This document shows, piece by piece, positions 25,470 through 37,641 of a stretch of 64,000 bases of DNA. The position numbers and the translations under genes are program-made. The number at the start of each line of letters is the position of its first letter. Position 1 is the first letter of the stretch. The stretch is from Riptortus pedestris (Eukaryota; Arthropoda; Insecta; Hemiptera; Alydidae). A model generated the notes under the pieces. That model was not told the DNA's origin. It made no database searches and was given only the letters and a program-made list of their open reading frames with translations. The DNA lies in the NCBI GenBank assembly GCA_019009955.1, contig CM032233.1, forward strand, positions 63,261,501-63,325,500. Direction: 5' to 3'.

Positions 25470-25698
25470 AACGTAGGTAGATGAAAGAAATGGCTACGCT
25501 TCTACTGTAAAAATTTATTAAAACGGCAGAGCGCTTTCCATGCACTGCATCATCGTCAGTGCCCGAAAGTCATGGATGTTGACCTGACGGCTCTTGGAAC
25601 AAGACTCTAGCTGCATGATATACTTCGTCGAAAGCGCTCAGTCGTTTTAATAAATTGTTACAGTGGAAGCATAGCCATTTCTTTCATCTACCTACATT
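25470..25698. repeat. 229-bp inverted repeat (MITE-like)
   Basis: The left arm, about 25470-25538, begins ACGTAGGTAGATGAAAGAAA. The right arm, about 25629-25698, is its reverse complement with few mismatches, sharing AGATGAAAGAAATGGCTA, the TTATTAAAACG block and GAGCGCTTTC. The loop is about 90 bases and contains further short complementary blocks (CATCATCGTCAGT, CTGACGG). It could be a foldback or MITE, or an inverted pair of retroelement tails. I see no clear target-site duplication. Confidence 0.8.
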
Positions 25699-25699
25699 A

Positions 25700-27850
25700 G
25701 AAGTCACTTCCATCTGCCAACTCAGAAATCCTTCATAGATATGGTCTATTGAGTGGACAAAAAACAAATTCATCTCAGTTATTGGATTAAGTGATGTAAT
25801 TCCAAAACTGTATTGTTCTTCCAGTCTTTCCCTATTTGTAATTCATTCTAGATTACTATCATAGAATGTAATGAAAATGATGAGATACACTTCTCATGAC
25901 CAAATAATTGCTATTTACGTAGAATATGTTTATGTGTTCTCAATTAATTTGTTGAGAAAACCTTATTTTAACTTCAGCCAATAAAGACGCGTATGCCAGT
26001 AGAGATTTCTGTTTCGGCATAATTGGACACGGTTTTTCTACTCATTTATTTAAATTTTTTTTTTTTTAAATTTTATTTCTATGTATTTATTTAAATTATC
26101 TAAAATAATTATAAGATAAGCTTTCTGTAAAGCTAAAGGTCCTAAAATTGGTTCGTTGGGACAAACAATGGTTAAGTATACAGACCGTCTCAGTAATATA
26201 CATAAAGCTACACAATATTGAGTGAACGTGACTGTTAGACCTGTTGACTTCAAAATTACGATCTAAAAAAAGATCGACCACATCAAGAAATACTAATTTT
26301 CAAACGAAAACTGAATTTCCTGATGTTTTTCGCTTCAGTATCTATACATCAGAAGACTTTATTGAATTCATATTTGTTCTATAATTTTAACAACGTTTTT
26401 CATGTATGAGAAAAGTATTTTGCTTTAAAAATGTTGTGACAAGCGGATGAAATTTTATTATTTTGATAATATAAGTTGACTACCATTAATCCTGAAGGAA
26501 GGTATCCATTTTGAAGATAAACAATAGTACTTCAAAAACTGTAAAGTGCTATTTACTTACAAAGTGAAAGTTCATTACTATAAACGTGTAACAATAGCAT
26601 GTGGATTAAGATGATCAGGCCATCTATTACATAGACTTTATTCTACAGCAAAAATTAGAAATATTCTAATGGATAGTATAGCAATACCATTTCTTGGTAA
26701 ATGATATAGTAATAGAGTCTTAAATCCAATATAATGTTTGCATTGGGTTTTGTTCTTCCAAAATATAGCTTTGTTTAAAACCATTACATCTGTTTAAGCA
26801 GTTATTCAATTGCTCTGCTTTCTTTTATCTACCAATGTTTCTCCTATTTGTTAAGATTGCTTTATTGCTATGTAGTATATTCATCGGTGAGCAGTCGCAA
26901 TTGATTCGTCATTTTGCCGAAGCGTTTCTATTCTAGTTGTGGACCTTTACCCAAATTCAAGGATGTAGACGGTTTATGCTCCTTACAATAATAGGCGACA
27001 CAGCATTTAAAATGACTTACGTTGCTTTACTTTCTGGTCTTAAATTTTTGACTATTGGATCTTTTATTGATATTCATTATTTTTGTATGGCTCCAAATCC
27101 GTGGTCAATTGTGTTATTCTTGAATGACATTTTGCGAGATTGGCTTTGGAAACAAAGGAAATTATGTCGCATGCGTTGCGCTTTGCTCCCAGAATTAGAT
27201 TATGTATACAATTAATGTTTTCACTTGCAACTGTCTTACAATTATGTTTCAGAATGAGAGAAACTTAATTCTCTTTTGGCTATTAATCTTATAGTTGCAT
27301 AAGCGAAAATTGCCAGCCCCACCGGAAAATATTAGGCGGAAATGTCATCTGTATGTAAGTAACGGCAACGTTTCTTGGAGATGAGAATAGTAGTGAAAGT
27401 ACGGTTCGGTAACATAATATTTTTTTTTCATTAAATAGTAAAACATAATAGTGATTATTGATAGTGGGTTCTCCTTTAGCAGCTCTGTACTCGACTCTCG
27501 GTATAATTGTAACTCAATAGAAAACAATACTAGATGTAAAATTATGATTGTTTCTGCAGATTTGTCCAGCCCATAAAAATGTCTGAGATGGCAGAAGGAG
27601 TGTTTTTTTAATCTACAGAAAACAGAGCTGTAAACGAATAAGAGGCTCAATATAGTTGATCAAGACTTATGTATTACAGTGAATAATCGACTCCTGGATG
27701 GACAGTCCTGGTCCTAGCGCGGAAATCAGATTCGCAATTCAAATCAACTAGCTCGCCGTTACGTTTACACCATTGCTGAATATTCTTTCAGAAGTTGTGT
27801 ATGACCGAGAGGCAAGGAACAAAGCGAAAGGACCACCTGCTTTTGGGAGA
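25700..27850. other. AT-rich non-coding stretch
   Basis: No repeat family is recognised. A 92-codon plus-strand frame at 26937-27215 is fairly hydrophobic (methionine, leucine and isoleucine rich with aromatic residues) and ends in a basic, tryptophan-containing stretch. I recognise no family and rate it near chance. The minus frames at 27345-27650 and 26050-26281 are likewise unsupported. Confidence 0.45.
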
Positions 27851-27856
27851 ATAAAA

Positions 27857-28291
27857 GTCCGTCTCGCAGGGGCTGCGTAAACTAAGCAGATTTCCCAGTG
27901 AAGTAATACAATAGAGAAATCTCCATATAAGAGCCCAACAGTTACGGCAAAGGGCCGAACTAGGTTTTGGAGGGAATTCAAAAATCCGTTATCGGCCCTA
28001 ATTTAATAAAAATGCAAATGTCTCGGTTAACATTCAAGATACAGAATAAATGTATAGAATAATATTTATAGTAAATTTAATTTTCAATAAGATTGAGTTT
28101 ATACAATTTTTCGGTCCGACGCATAATAACGGAGATATTTCGAATTTTCCGAAAATCTCCCCTCTAAACCCCCCCTCCCACTAGTCCGATTTCAGCCATT
28201 AACGAACTTGATCTTTCTTTTTACATAAAACGATTAAATTCCGAGTTTGGTAACGATCAAACAAAAATTGCGACCGCTAGAGCGTTAACAG

Positions 28292-28361
<70 letters not shown>

Positions 28362-28480
28362 TTGAACGGACCTCATTTTCGTCATCTCCTGGGTAGGATC
28401 GATGGACATTTGAAGAAATTTTTCGAAACTCGCGTCATGAGTACGACCTCAATAGCTGATTTCCCTTAAGGGAAATCTGC
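27857..28480 (-). mobile_element. HINE-like element, intact (about 624 bp)
   Basis: The best minus-strand copy. It begins GTCCGTCTCGCAGGGGCTGC (terminal hairpin), then AAACTAAGCAGATTTCCC. The body has a clean pyrimidine block and GTCCGATTTCAGCCATTAAC. Next are GCGACCGCTAGAGCG, a pure (TA)n at about 28295-28356 and the left arm. It ends with the perfect palindromic block around CCCTTAAGGG and AAATCTGCT at 28472-28480. Both termini are intact, which makes it a good family reference together with 16681-17275. It is flanked by A-rich sequence on both sides (AAAA before, AAAA after). Confidence 0.88.
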
Positions 28481-28499
28481 TAAAATTAAACAAATAATT

Positions 28500-28845
28500 T
28501 ATTAATGTCCAATTTTTGCAACCAAGGTTAATTGGACGGGTTATCTACAGGTTACCACCCTTTTCTAGCCAGGGCGGGACTAAGGATTTTATTTAATGAT
28601 TTCCGTCACTAAATAAATTCCTTTGCTCAGGCGAGAATCGAACTCGCCACTCTAGTTTCACTATGTGAGCCTTTCGATAAAAAACACAAACATTTCAAAA
28701 CTTTAAGAGGCCATATAATCCAAGCCGTTAAAGATATATCACAAATATTGGGTGTGGTTTCTCATAATAATGAATAGAACACCTAAAATAAGTTTCAACA
28801 AAATCTGAAATTATGGGTGTCTAAATTATTTTTTTGTGGTTGACC
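28500..28845 (-). mobile_element. SINE-like element with tRNA-like region, copy 1
   Basis: About 345 bp are shared with 38088-38430 in the same orientation. On the minus strand it carries a B-box-like GAGTTCGATTCTC and, about 30 bases upstream, an A-box-like GGCTCACATAG. This spacing is right for an RNA polymerase III internal promoter derived from a tRNA. About 170 bases lie upstream of the tRNA-like part in both copies, which is unusual for a simple SINE and may reflect a dimeric or composite structure. It starts about 20 bp after a HINE-like element. Confidence 0.6.
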
Positions 28846-28849
28846 ATGT

Positions 28850-29529
28850 GAGATTAAAGGCAACGCGTTAACTCATATGGCTAACCTGAGCCCCTTTGGG
28901 AGAACAGAGCCGTCAGGAAGACATCAAGTGCTGCTATGATAAATGGAGGATGGGAAGAAACGCCTTAGTTAAAAAAACGTATACCAAACTGATATATGCG
29001 ATTAAGAAGAACCAACTGATGTATTTGGGTTATTTTTAAGGGGTTTACTTCAGCTGACTGACCCACGTCTTCGTCAGGTAAAGAGGCAGACCCAGACAGT
29101 AGTAGATCTGATTGAATGTCCAACGGGAGCTAGGCTAATCGAAAGAACCTAGCTACCAATTGCAATTAATTAACTGTCCTATTTTACAGAAATAAAATTT
29201 ATTTTAATGTCTTATCGTAATCAAGAAAGGAATTACGTATTGACTATATAACTCTATTTCGTAATAATGGGAGCGTAAGGTTGGTTTCTTACCGCAAAGT
29301 AACTAGAGATTGTTTATCCAATTGAATGGAGAAGGAATTATTTGAAACCCTAGGTCTATTTTAATACCTTTCTTAAAACAATGCTTTCAAGCCCGTCTAA
29401 ACATATACTTTAAATCCTCAATGCGTCATTTACAGTTGCATTTTTCTATTCCCACAATGAAGATTTATTCCATCTGTACTTACTAATGTAAAATAAAACG
29501 ATTATATAACAAAGATATTGAAGTGTATG

Positions 29530-29596
<67 letters not shown>

Positions 29597-31100
29597 TCAC
29601 ACCACACACACACGCACTTTTACACATATAATGTTTACATTTTATAAACACACACTCACACGCACGCACAAGAATCCTTGCGTTCGGGGAGTACTATCTA
29701 AAAATCCAGAGTAATATTTGTGTGTACATACTAGACTATTTGCTTGTTTTGCAGGTGATTGGCTACTCTAAGCCAAATTAAACTTATTATATCTATATAC
29801 CCTGTATTCCATGATTACTTATTAACAATATGACTTCAACTAAAAATATTTAATGCCACATAACGGCACTTTCTGTGCAAGAAGTAACTAGTTATTATTT
29901 TCTACTGAGTTTCGAAATAATTAATTAAGACTTAATTAAAAACACTTTTTTGAAATTGAGATTGATCCGTAAATTGCGGCACTTACAAAAGTAAGGGTCC
30001 GAACAATCCTGCAAAATTTATTTTATTTTTATTATTTATTAACACCTTTATTATAATCATTTCAGGACAAATGAATCGAAATATATGAGTGTTTTTGCGC
30101 TGCCATATTCAAATTGGTTAATAAAAACAAAAGCACTTGAAATAATTTTGGAAATCTTTGGTACCAATAATATGGCATAAATCTACTAAGAAATTCTTTA
30201 AAAAAATGAGAGAGCTAGTTCAAAATCAACTTACTAACCCAAAGATAAATGCAATAAACAATTTAGAAAATTTCGCCAAGTTAAAAAAAAAAAAAACTAA
30301 AATCTAAAATATTCACTGTTGGCGCCATAAGGTTTCAAGTATCTAAAGTTCCAAATGACCTCTAAAAAATGCTACTGAGTTGTGATGGATATCTTGTTAA
30401 AATTCAAATCAATAGTCGAAAAGGGAAGGTAGGGAGAGCATTAGGAATAAAATAGAAACGAAGAAAGGTATTGTAAACTCCTTAAGGCTTATAGCTCTCT
30501 TACTCTCTGTGGATGGGGGTTGGGTTTCTCTATTTTGTCTGGCTTCTGTCCCCTTATCACGCTTAAACAGGCTTCTGTCTACCGTATCGAATTAAATCCT
30601 ACTCGTACATATTTCCTAACCATCCTCTTCTAAGACGCCTCCTTTTGATGTAGGGGATACTTCTCAACAGTGATTTTATTTTCAGTCCAATGGATCAGGA
30701 AGTAATGTGAGACGACCAGAACTTCCTTTCGGGGGTTTCTGGTGTGGCATTTTATCGCATCGGCTAATGGGTGTCTTCAGTTATCCGTCTATAAATGAAT
30801 TCAAATCGTTTGTATATATCACAATTGTCACCCGTTAGTTAGAACCAACTCATTAATTTCAAAAATTATCGTACATGTTTACCCCATCAATTATCGTAAA
30901 TTGAATTGTTTGTTTTCTGTTGTATGAAAGAGTTGTATCATTACATTAAACTAATAATTAATATATCATTAATCCAAAAAAGTGTGTTCATGGAAGCTGT
31001 AGGGGTAGTTTTCCGGTTGCGGTTTATGCATTATGTAATTTTGACTAGACATCCTTCTCCCTTTAATATCCAACAATAAACCATTTCATATTCAATCAAA
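28850..31100. other. non-coding stretch with a (TA)n/(CA)n tract
   Basis: A (TA)n tract lies at about 29534-29592, with CA-rich sequence to about 29670. A poly-A run is near 30283-30296. No gene or family repeat is recognised; the 63-codon frame at 29523 is a microsatellite artefact. Confidence 0.5.
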
Positions 31101-31103
31101 AAA

Positions 31104-32139
31104 GTCCGTCACGCAGGGGCTGCGTAAACTTAGCTGATTTCCCTAGTGAAGATTAATAATAGATAAACCTACATACTGCTTAACACAACACCACCATGAA
31201 TATTAAGTGAATAAATACAAACGGTAATAAGAACTGTTGTCATACCTGGCGGTGTTCTAACCCTTTATTTGAATGATCTGTAATAAGAACTCTTTCCCCT
31301 GCCGGCAGGAAGCGTCTCAAATGTAAACAAACAGGTCTGCCAACGGCTCATCGGAAAGAAAAAAAATAACTGAAACATATCAGAATATAACATATTCATT
31401 TTACTGAAAACTATATCCCATATCTACGAGTAGTACTGCAATTTATAATGAAGCAGAATAATTTTTATCTCAATCAATCACATTTTAGTAGTCCAAGAAT
31501 TTAAGGGGCTACAAGAACATATTAGCATCTATCTCGTATAATAAAGGTTTCCGGAAAACGATATTTGGTATTTAAGCTTCGAATAATGTGGTTTATAAGA
31601 GAGTATTGTTTATGTAACACTAGTAGAAGTGGGGTTGACTGAAGACTCAAATCTGAAAAATACAAATATCTCGGTTAATATTCAAGATAGAGAATAAATG
31701 TATATAGCACTATTTATAGTAACTTTAATTTGCAATAAGATTTATCCTATATACATTTTCCATCCATTTATTCTATACACAGTTTCCACACATATTCACA
31801 TCCGACTTATAGTAACGGAGATATTTCGAATTGACCCCGCTCCCCCTTGTCCGATTCCATCCGTTAACCAACTTGATCTTTCTTTGTGCATAAAACGACT
31901 AAATATCGAGTTTGGTAGCGATCAAACAAAAATTGCGATAGCTAGAGTGGTAATAAACAAATTACATAAATAGATCTATATATATATATATATATATATA
32001 TACATACACACACACAATTTTGAACAAACCTCATTTTCGTCAAATACTTGGTAGGATCGATGGAGATTTGAAGAAAAATTTCGAAAATTGTGTCATGAAT
32101 ACGACCTCAATAGCTGATTTCCCTCAAGGGAAATCTGCT
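31104..32139 (-). mobile_element. long HINE-like element (about 1036 bp)
   Basis: Both termini are present: GTCCGTCACGCAGGGGCTGC at the hairpin end (31104) and the CCCTCAAGGG palindrome with AAATCTGCT at 32131-32139. A segment at about 31160-31500 has no counterpart in short copies and is either subfamily-specific or inserted. The body blocks (AAATATCTCGGTTAATATTC, GATTTATCC, CTTGATCTTTC) and GCGATAGCTAGAGTGG are diverged. The microsatellite is (TA)n plus (CA)n at about 31977-32016. The 91-codon frame at 31698-31973 lies entirely in the element body and is not a gene. Confidence 0.8.
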
Positions 32140-33725
32140 AAAAATGGTATGAAATATTTTTTTAAATGTGGAATACAACGTCAATGACATCCCTTCCTTT
32201 TATTCTAAATTTTTAATCACTAACTCAACAACTATATGTAAAAATATTGTTATTGATGCAAGTCGTTCCCATTGCTTATACTTCTTTTAAATAGACGTAT
32301 TTCATGAGCTGGGTATCAGCTAAAATCTGAATTAAAAAACTGAACTGTAATTAGATAAATATATCAGGTAATTGAGAAATGGAATGGCATATTTTTAAAT
32401 ATATAAGGGATTGTTAAATTATAGATAAACGACTGTTAAATATATAAAGGGTTGTTTAATTGCTATTAGTTTAGGGTCATTAACTAAAATTGTGTTTTAC
32501 GAGACATACTTCTTACTAAGTAAGTGCATGCCTTTTAAGGTACCACCCTGGAAGGCAACTGGAACCATTTGAGGAGTATTATATAATTGTCAGTTAATTT
32601 GACACTACATTAAGGTTTCAAAATTGTTTCCCAGATGACATGCAACTACTTTTGTGCAACTATATACTTGGTTCAGGAAGGTCTATTATAATGGGACACC
32701 TCGGCTAACGGAAAGGCGTAGACAAAAACTATTTACTCCTTAAGTGCTTTTTGTAGAGGCGTCTTTGGGAATTTAATGAGGATATGCGAATTAGTATATC
32801 TGCCATCTTCATCGTCTAATCCCGGCAACAGACAACGTTGAACTCATTGAAGTTTAAATAATAATTGTATCTGGCTAATATATACCTAGCCACTTTAAAA
32901 AAGTAATAGCTTGTCATTTTTTTAGAAATGTTTCGTGTAGGGGTAACCAGATTACCTGCTATTAAAATAATGTTTTGGATAAGGCATCGGAAATACAATG
33001 TAAATGTGCAGATCCGCCTTACTACACATCTAGAGAGCTCAAAAAACGACGATACGAAAATATGTTTTATTTCGAATCACTAGAAAAAGTTGAAACAATC
33101 ACTAGAAAAAGTTTATTTCACATCCTAAACGTTTGCAATATTAAGTATATCTGTCTAATATATACCTTCAAAGCCATTTCAAAGAAGTAAAAGAATGGCA
33201 CTTCTTGGATTAGGAAAAGGATGGAGTAGGGAGAAGGCTGTTTCAGCCAATACCATAATTGCTGTTTGGGCGAAAAAAAGTTGATTGGCTTCAGGAGGGG
33301 CTGAAAATTGAATCGATTTACTCATTACAGAACTTCTCTCCCCTACCAATAATTATAGGGCAGACCGGTTGTGCTTAGGGCTCTCTTGAAAGGTGCTGAG
33401 TTGGTACAGGGTCACTTTTACCACGTCGTAGGCCTTTACCACCGTCAAATATTTTGCTAAATGGTTTGTCTTCAGGGTATTTAGCCCCTTCTTCAGTACT
33501 TCTTCTCCCAAAACTGGTATTTAATGGTGTACTTGTGTTTTTCCCATGACTTTCTTTCTCTCGTTCTTCTTTTGGGCTAACTAGTAGTAGGATAAAAAAT
33601 AGGATTGGTTATTGTATGCACGCTTTGGTAGCAGATGACTCTGCGGGAATTAATGAATTTATTAAAGATTTAACCAAATGGCCTCTCGGCCATTACGAAA
33701 TTTCATTCTAAACTAGGTTATACTG
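32140..33725. other. non-coding stretch with minor direct repeats
   Basis: Two copies of TAAATATATAA-GGG-TTGTT-AATT lie at about 32395-32461. A second direct repeat pair, around CTAATATATACCT with CATTT or CACTTT and AAAGAAGTAA, lies near 32868-32912 and 33147-33191. The sequence at about 33355-33560 is less AT-rich and unassigned. No intact gene is seen. Confidence 0.45.
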
Positions 33726-33729
33726 AGAC

Positions 33730-34073
33730 TGGTCCAAGAAACAAGAAAACAAACTGCGACAAATTAAAGAAATTACCGCGCACTGGGAATACTTCAATCA
33801 GAAAAATCCGAAAAGAAGAGGTTGTTCTTGCCCGTATCCGAATTGGACACAAAAATTAACTGATGGTTATTTATTGAAATGGCTCTTCCCACCAATCTGC
33901 GACTGCAGTAATGTTTTTTTTACGTTTCAAATGTTCTACTAAATTGAGAAAAATATGTTTTTCCAAGAGAAGCGCTGAACCTTAAACCAAGCTTGGACAG
34001 CTCCTTAGAGATGATGAAGAACACATCAGAAGGCATTCTTAATAGAATCTCATTTGATCCAAGAAATATTTAA
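33730..34073 (+). pseudogene. non-LTR retrotransposon ORF2 C-terminal (RNase H-region) relic
   Basis: Three frames must be joined to read it. Frame one (from 33730) gives WSKKQENKLRQIKEITAHWE. After a shift near 33822 a second frame gives EEVVLARIRIGH. After another near 33855 a third gives LTDGYLLKWLFPPICDC. The motif R-IGH-LT-GYLL followed by PP-CDC is the conserved segment just after the RNase H domain in arthropod Jockey/I-type and related non-LTR elements; there the cysteines start a zinc-binding-like CxC...H...C motif. From 33966 another frame runs REALNLKPSLDSSLEMMKNT and on to a TAA at 34071-34073, the normal place for ORF2 to end. The copy is clearly dead and 5'-truncated, as is usual for such elements. 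Confidence 0.7.
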
Positions 34074-34311
34074 CCACCTACCGCTAATGACAATAGTAGA
34101 TGCGGTATATTGTAATAAATAAATACTTAGAAAAAATAGCAGTCCTTCACATATTATTTATTTTTGAAAGCTGAGAAAATATCTGTATAATTAGTGGAAA
34201 AAAAGAAGAATTGTTTTCAAAATATCCGAGTTCAGAAACTCCTTTTCTCCAAGCAATATTTTCCTGTGAAATTGTGTTTTACCAAGGTTATTCCTTAGGT
34301 TTTCATTATAT

Positions 34312-34437
34312 GACACACACACACACTTATGTAGTAAAATAAGCTACATATGAAAGTGAATTCCATTTCAAACGTTCTTTCACTCGTTTACATGAAATGC
34401 TTATACGTTTCAGAAAAAAAGATTAAAAAAATGTTAA
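34312..34437 (+). repeat. (CA)n-associated dispersed repeat, copy 1
   Basis: A short (CA)n tract is followed by a block shared with about 42943-43085: GTAAAAT-AGCTACATATGAAAGTGAA, then a TTC-rich block, TTTCACTCGTTTAC and ATACGTTTCAGAAAAAAA. The boundaries and class are unknown. Confidence 0.65.
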
Positions 34438-34439
34438 GG

Positions 34440-35440
34440 TCCATTGTGCGTCTAGAGAGTTGGGAAAATATTTTTGGAAATTGCCTTCCGGTTATTCAGT
34501 TTATTAGTGTATATAGTTTTGCCTACATTAATCTCAGTATATTAGATGGCATTATGATTTTGTTCATCAATTATCAGTGTTTTGATACTAGTGAATAACT
34601 GAAACGTAACTAAGTGACTTATTTAACATTTTATTGGACTGCAGGCATAAAATATTACGACGTCTTAAGCATTTTAATTCATTCCATTAATTTCCCTTAG
34701 TGAATTACAAGGCGCCTATATTTTGTTACGTTGGTTAATTGGTTTAAATCCCGAACATTATAGCTCTCTGATTTTAGATTTTCTATAATTATTTTTCTAG
34801 TTTAATGTTTGTTGAACGAAACAGCATACGTGTCTAATATTAGTAATCTTTTTATTAGATGTGCCCTACTCAATTCGATTTTTAATTACTTAAAATTTAC
34901 CCAGTACAGTTTTGAATGTAACAATTTTTTCAGTGACCCTCATATCATTTTGAAACAAATCCCCAGATGTGAAATTTTCACATGAAATATTGCCAATAAA
35001 ATAAAACCTATCAAAATGATATACTTTTAGAATTATATGGTAGACAAAAATACGAAATTAGAATGTCATTTGAACTGTAATTAATCTTCATTTGAGGTGG
35101 CAGTCTAAATCTGATAATTTATCTTGGCCGTCCGCTTATATTTTCTAATGATGAAGCTTCAGGAAATGAAACTATTTTATAAATATTTGTTACTTTGAGT
35201 AAATTTGTACATTTTTTCAACCAGACCTCAATCAAATATTACTTAATGCCTAGTTTTTAAAAGAGTAAACTTTCTTATTTATTAAAAACTAGCTTGCAAG
35301 AGCAACGGTTTTTATTGTTGTAGATTATAATTTACTCTGTATTCTCCCTTTATTTCAATCAAGCCTTGGGTCCAAAACACATTTTGAACCGTTCCCCTGA
35401 ATATAAAAATGAGAAATCAGGTTGAAATCAAAAAGCGACA
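34440..35440. other. AT-rich non-coding stretch
   Basis: No repeat or gene is recognised. The 82-codon frame that begins at 34350 starts inside the (CA)n-associated repeat and has no motif. Confidence 0.5.
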
Positions 35441-35442
35441 TT

Positions 35443-35650
35443 TTAAAACTTTCTGGGAATATTTTCTAATCCCGCCCAGCAGATGACAATGCATACAACT
35501 TTTTATAACTCTCTACTGCTGGTAAAGTTTATTTGATCGTTACCTAACTCGATACTTAAAGCGTGTTGAAAGAAAGGCAAAGCTGATTATTGGCAGAAAT
35601 CGGACCAGTATGCAGTATAGTAAAATCGTAAGAGTATCCTTCGTTTCCAA
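35443..35650 (+). mobile_element. diverged HINE-like fragment
   Basis: Ordered matches to the family are CCCGCCCAGCAGATGAC (left arm), TTGATCGTTACCTAACTCGA and GGCAGAAATCGGACCAGTA (body). There is no microsatellite; only CTCTACTGCTGG stands where it should be. Both termini are missing. Confidence 0.6.
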
Positions 35651-35659
35651 AAATCATAA

Positions 35660-36480
35660 ATGAGTATTATTGATGTCGATTTTTTTAATCGTTGTTTTGG
35701 GCATTGCATTGCATCTCAAAGTTTAACGAAGCTTTATTTATATTGATTTGTTTTCAGTAAAATGTGTATCCTCGTCCCATTAATATTTATATACCTTAAG
35801 CTATTCTATTCCAGTAATTAACACCTTTATTACCATGTCTCATTTCAATGGCTCTATTTTTAAGAGAAAACCATGATATTAAAGGTAAGATTTATAATTG
35901 TATAATTATGATCAATCAAATGTCTTGTGTTCGTGGGTAATTACAACGAGGGAACTGCATTTCGACTTTTAGTGATAATTTTTCAAATTGAAGTGGATGA
36001 AGTACGTATATTATAAAATATACTTGGTTATCTGCTGAGGATATTCTGCCATTGCGTAAAGTACTTTATTTTGAAAAAAAGAAATAGGCACTACATTTTT
36101 TCTATATACGTGTTGCATATTGTGCATATGCATTAAAATGCTTTGTATTTGAATAACGGAGCTATGAAAGCAATTCTCCGCGAGAATGGCTTTGAGTTAA
36201 TTTACGCCCACACTATAAGCGCCGTTTTTAACACGCTTTAAGTGCACTGTTATATTTAGTTTAATTTATAAATAGCTTTCACAATGAAGAGAAAAAGCCA
36301 TTGTGGTTACTATAGCTCAACTTGCATAACTTTTATTTCAACCTTATTTTGTATTAAGCTTGTTTTCTGAGTTATTACGTACCAGTTTATATACTGTTCT
36401 TCTTATGAATGTGTAAAAAATATTAACAGTTAATTCAGTCTTTCTACAGATGTGTGATATATAGAATAGTATAGTCTAAG
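35660..36480. other. AT-rich non-coding stretch
   Basis: No gene or repeat is seen. A less AT-rich patch at about 36165-36240 (around TTTACGCCCACACTATAAGC) is unassigned. Confidence 0.45.
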
Positions 36481-36483
<3 letters not shown>

Positions 36484-36532
<49 letters not shown>

Positions 36533-36574
36533 AGAAAAACTCTATTTTCTGTGTGTGCGTGTATGTGTTTGCAC

Positions 36575-36623
<49 letters not shown>

Positions 36624-36720
36624 TGCACACATACACACACAGAAAATAGATTTTTTTTTCTCAAATTATGACTTTCTCGGATATATATACATACATACAT
36701 ATATACATACACACACCAAA
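36484..36720. repeat. microsatellite palindrome with (TA)n core
   Basis: Arms at about 36528-36575 and 36621-36665 are reverse complements with few differences. Each contains TTTGAGAAAAA, CTATTTTCTGTGTGTG (or its complement) and a GT/CA-rich segment ending in GCACG. They flank a (TA)n core at 36576-36620. Another (TA)n tract precedes it at 36484-36528. The several 60-100 codon frames crossing this region are not genes. Confidence 0.9.
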
Positions 36721-37640
36721 AACATTCGCAGTTCAATCATTGAGTTTATACCAAGAGCATCTTTTATAAGTGCTATTTGCAGATATTTATTACGATCCCT
36801 AACACGGATATCTACTGTGGATCTAAAATTGATTCATGTCAAAAAATTACACTTTTAAGAGGTTTTAATGGTCAATGCGCATTCTTTCTATTTATATTTT
36901 ACATAAACGATTTATATTTTACACTGTTAGATACAAAAAAACAAGACGCTTTCAGAGCCAACTAGCTTGGAGATTGCAGTCCAATAAACTGACAATACGT
37001 AAATAGGGCCTTTATTTTACGGGCAGAATTTCTTGACAAAAAAATACAAATTATGATTTGAAAATTTTAGGAAATCTTATTACAGATTGATATACGTGTC
37101 GAAGCAGACCGTTACTACTTGATGATTATTAAGTACGGCTGGCAATCACTTCCTCCATGAATTGAAAAATTGGGTTTTTTATTCTTTTTATAATTGAGAA
37201 TTTTGGTGTAAGTTATATAAATTATGTTTTCTTCTTTTTTTACGATGGGTTTTCCAATTATTTTCACTAACTTATGGCTTCTGTGAACAATAGAATTAGC
37301 ATCGTGGTTATGGCCATTATAAACAATTAAATAAACAAAGGTAAGTATTTGTGACCAGAAAAAAATTGTCAATTTGGGTTTTTCTGAAAGCAAATACATA
37401 GTTTTACGTTAAATTGAATATCTTCAAAAGGGAAAAGGATAATCATGGAAATTTTTTTTTTATTCTAAGACATGTGATCTACCACCTAAAGCAATAAAGT
37501 GACTGGTTATTTGACTCCTTCATAATATTTTCCAAGTTTAAAAATAAATATTTATAAACATTTAGAAATTTATATGAATTAAAAGAAAATGATAAATAAA
37601 GGTAACTAAAAAGATAGTTACATTAAACAGGTTTATTCTA
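36720..37640. other. AT-rich non-coding stretch
   Basis: No repeat family or RNA gene is recognised. Open frames at 36777-36965 and 37115-37399 (minus) have no motif. Confidence 0.45.
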
Positions 37641-37641
37641 A

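Noticed and set aside
27748..27981. 77-codon minus frame
   Set aside because: Mostly the right end of the HINE-like element at 27857-28480; other copies do not keep the frame.
31698..31973. 91-codon frame MYIALFIV...
   Set aside because: It lies entirely in the conserved body of a HINE-like element and is disrupted in all other copies.
36430..36858. Cluster of 60-100 codon frames
   Set aside because: They run through the TA/GT palindrome; composition is repeat-driven and no domain is present.
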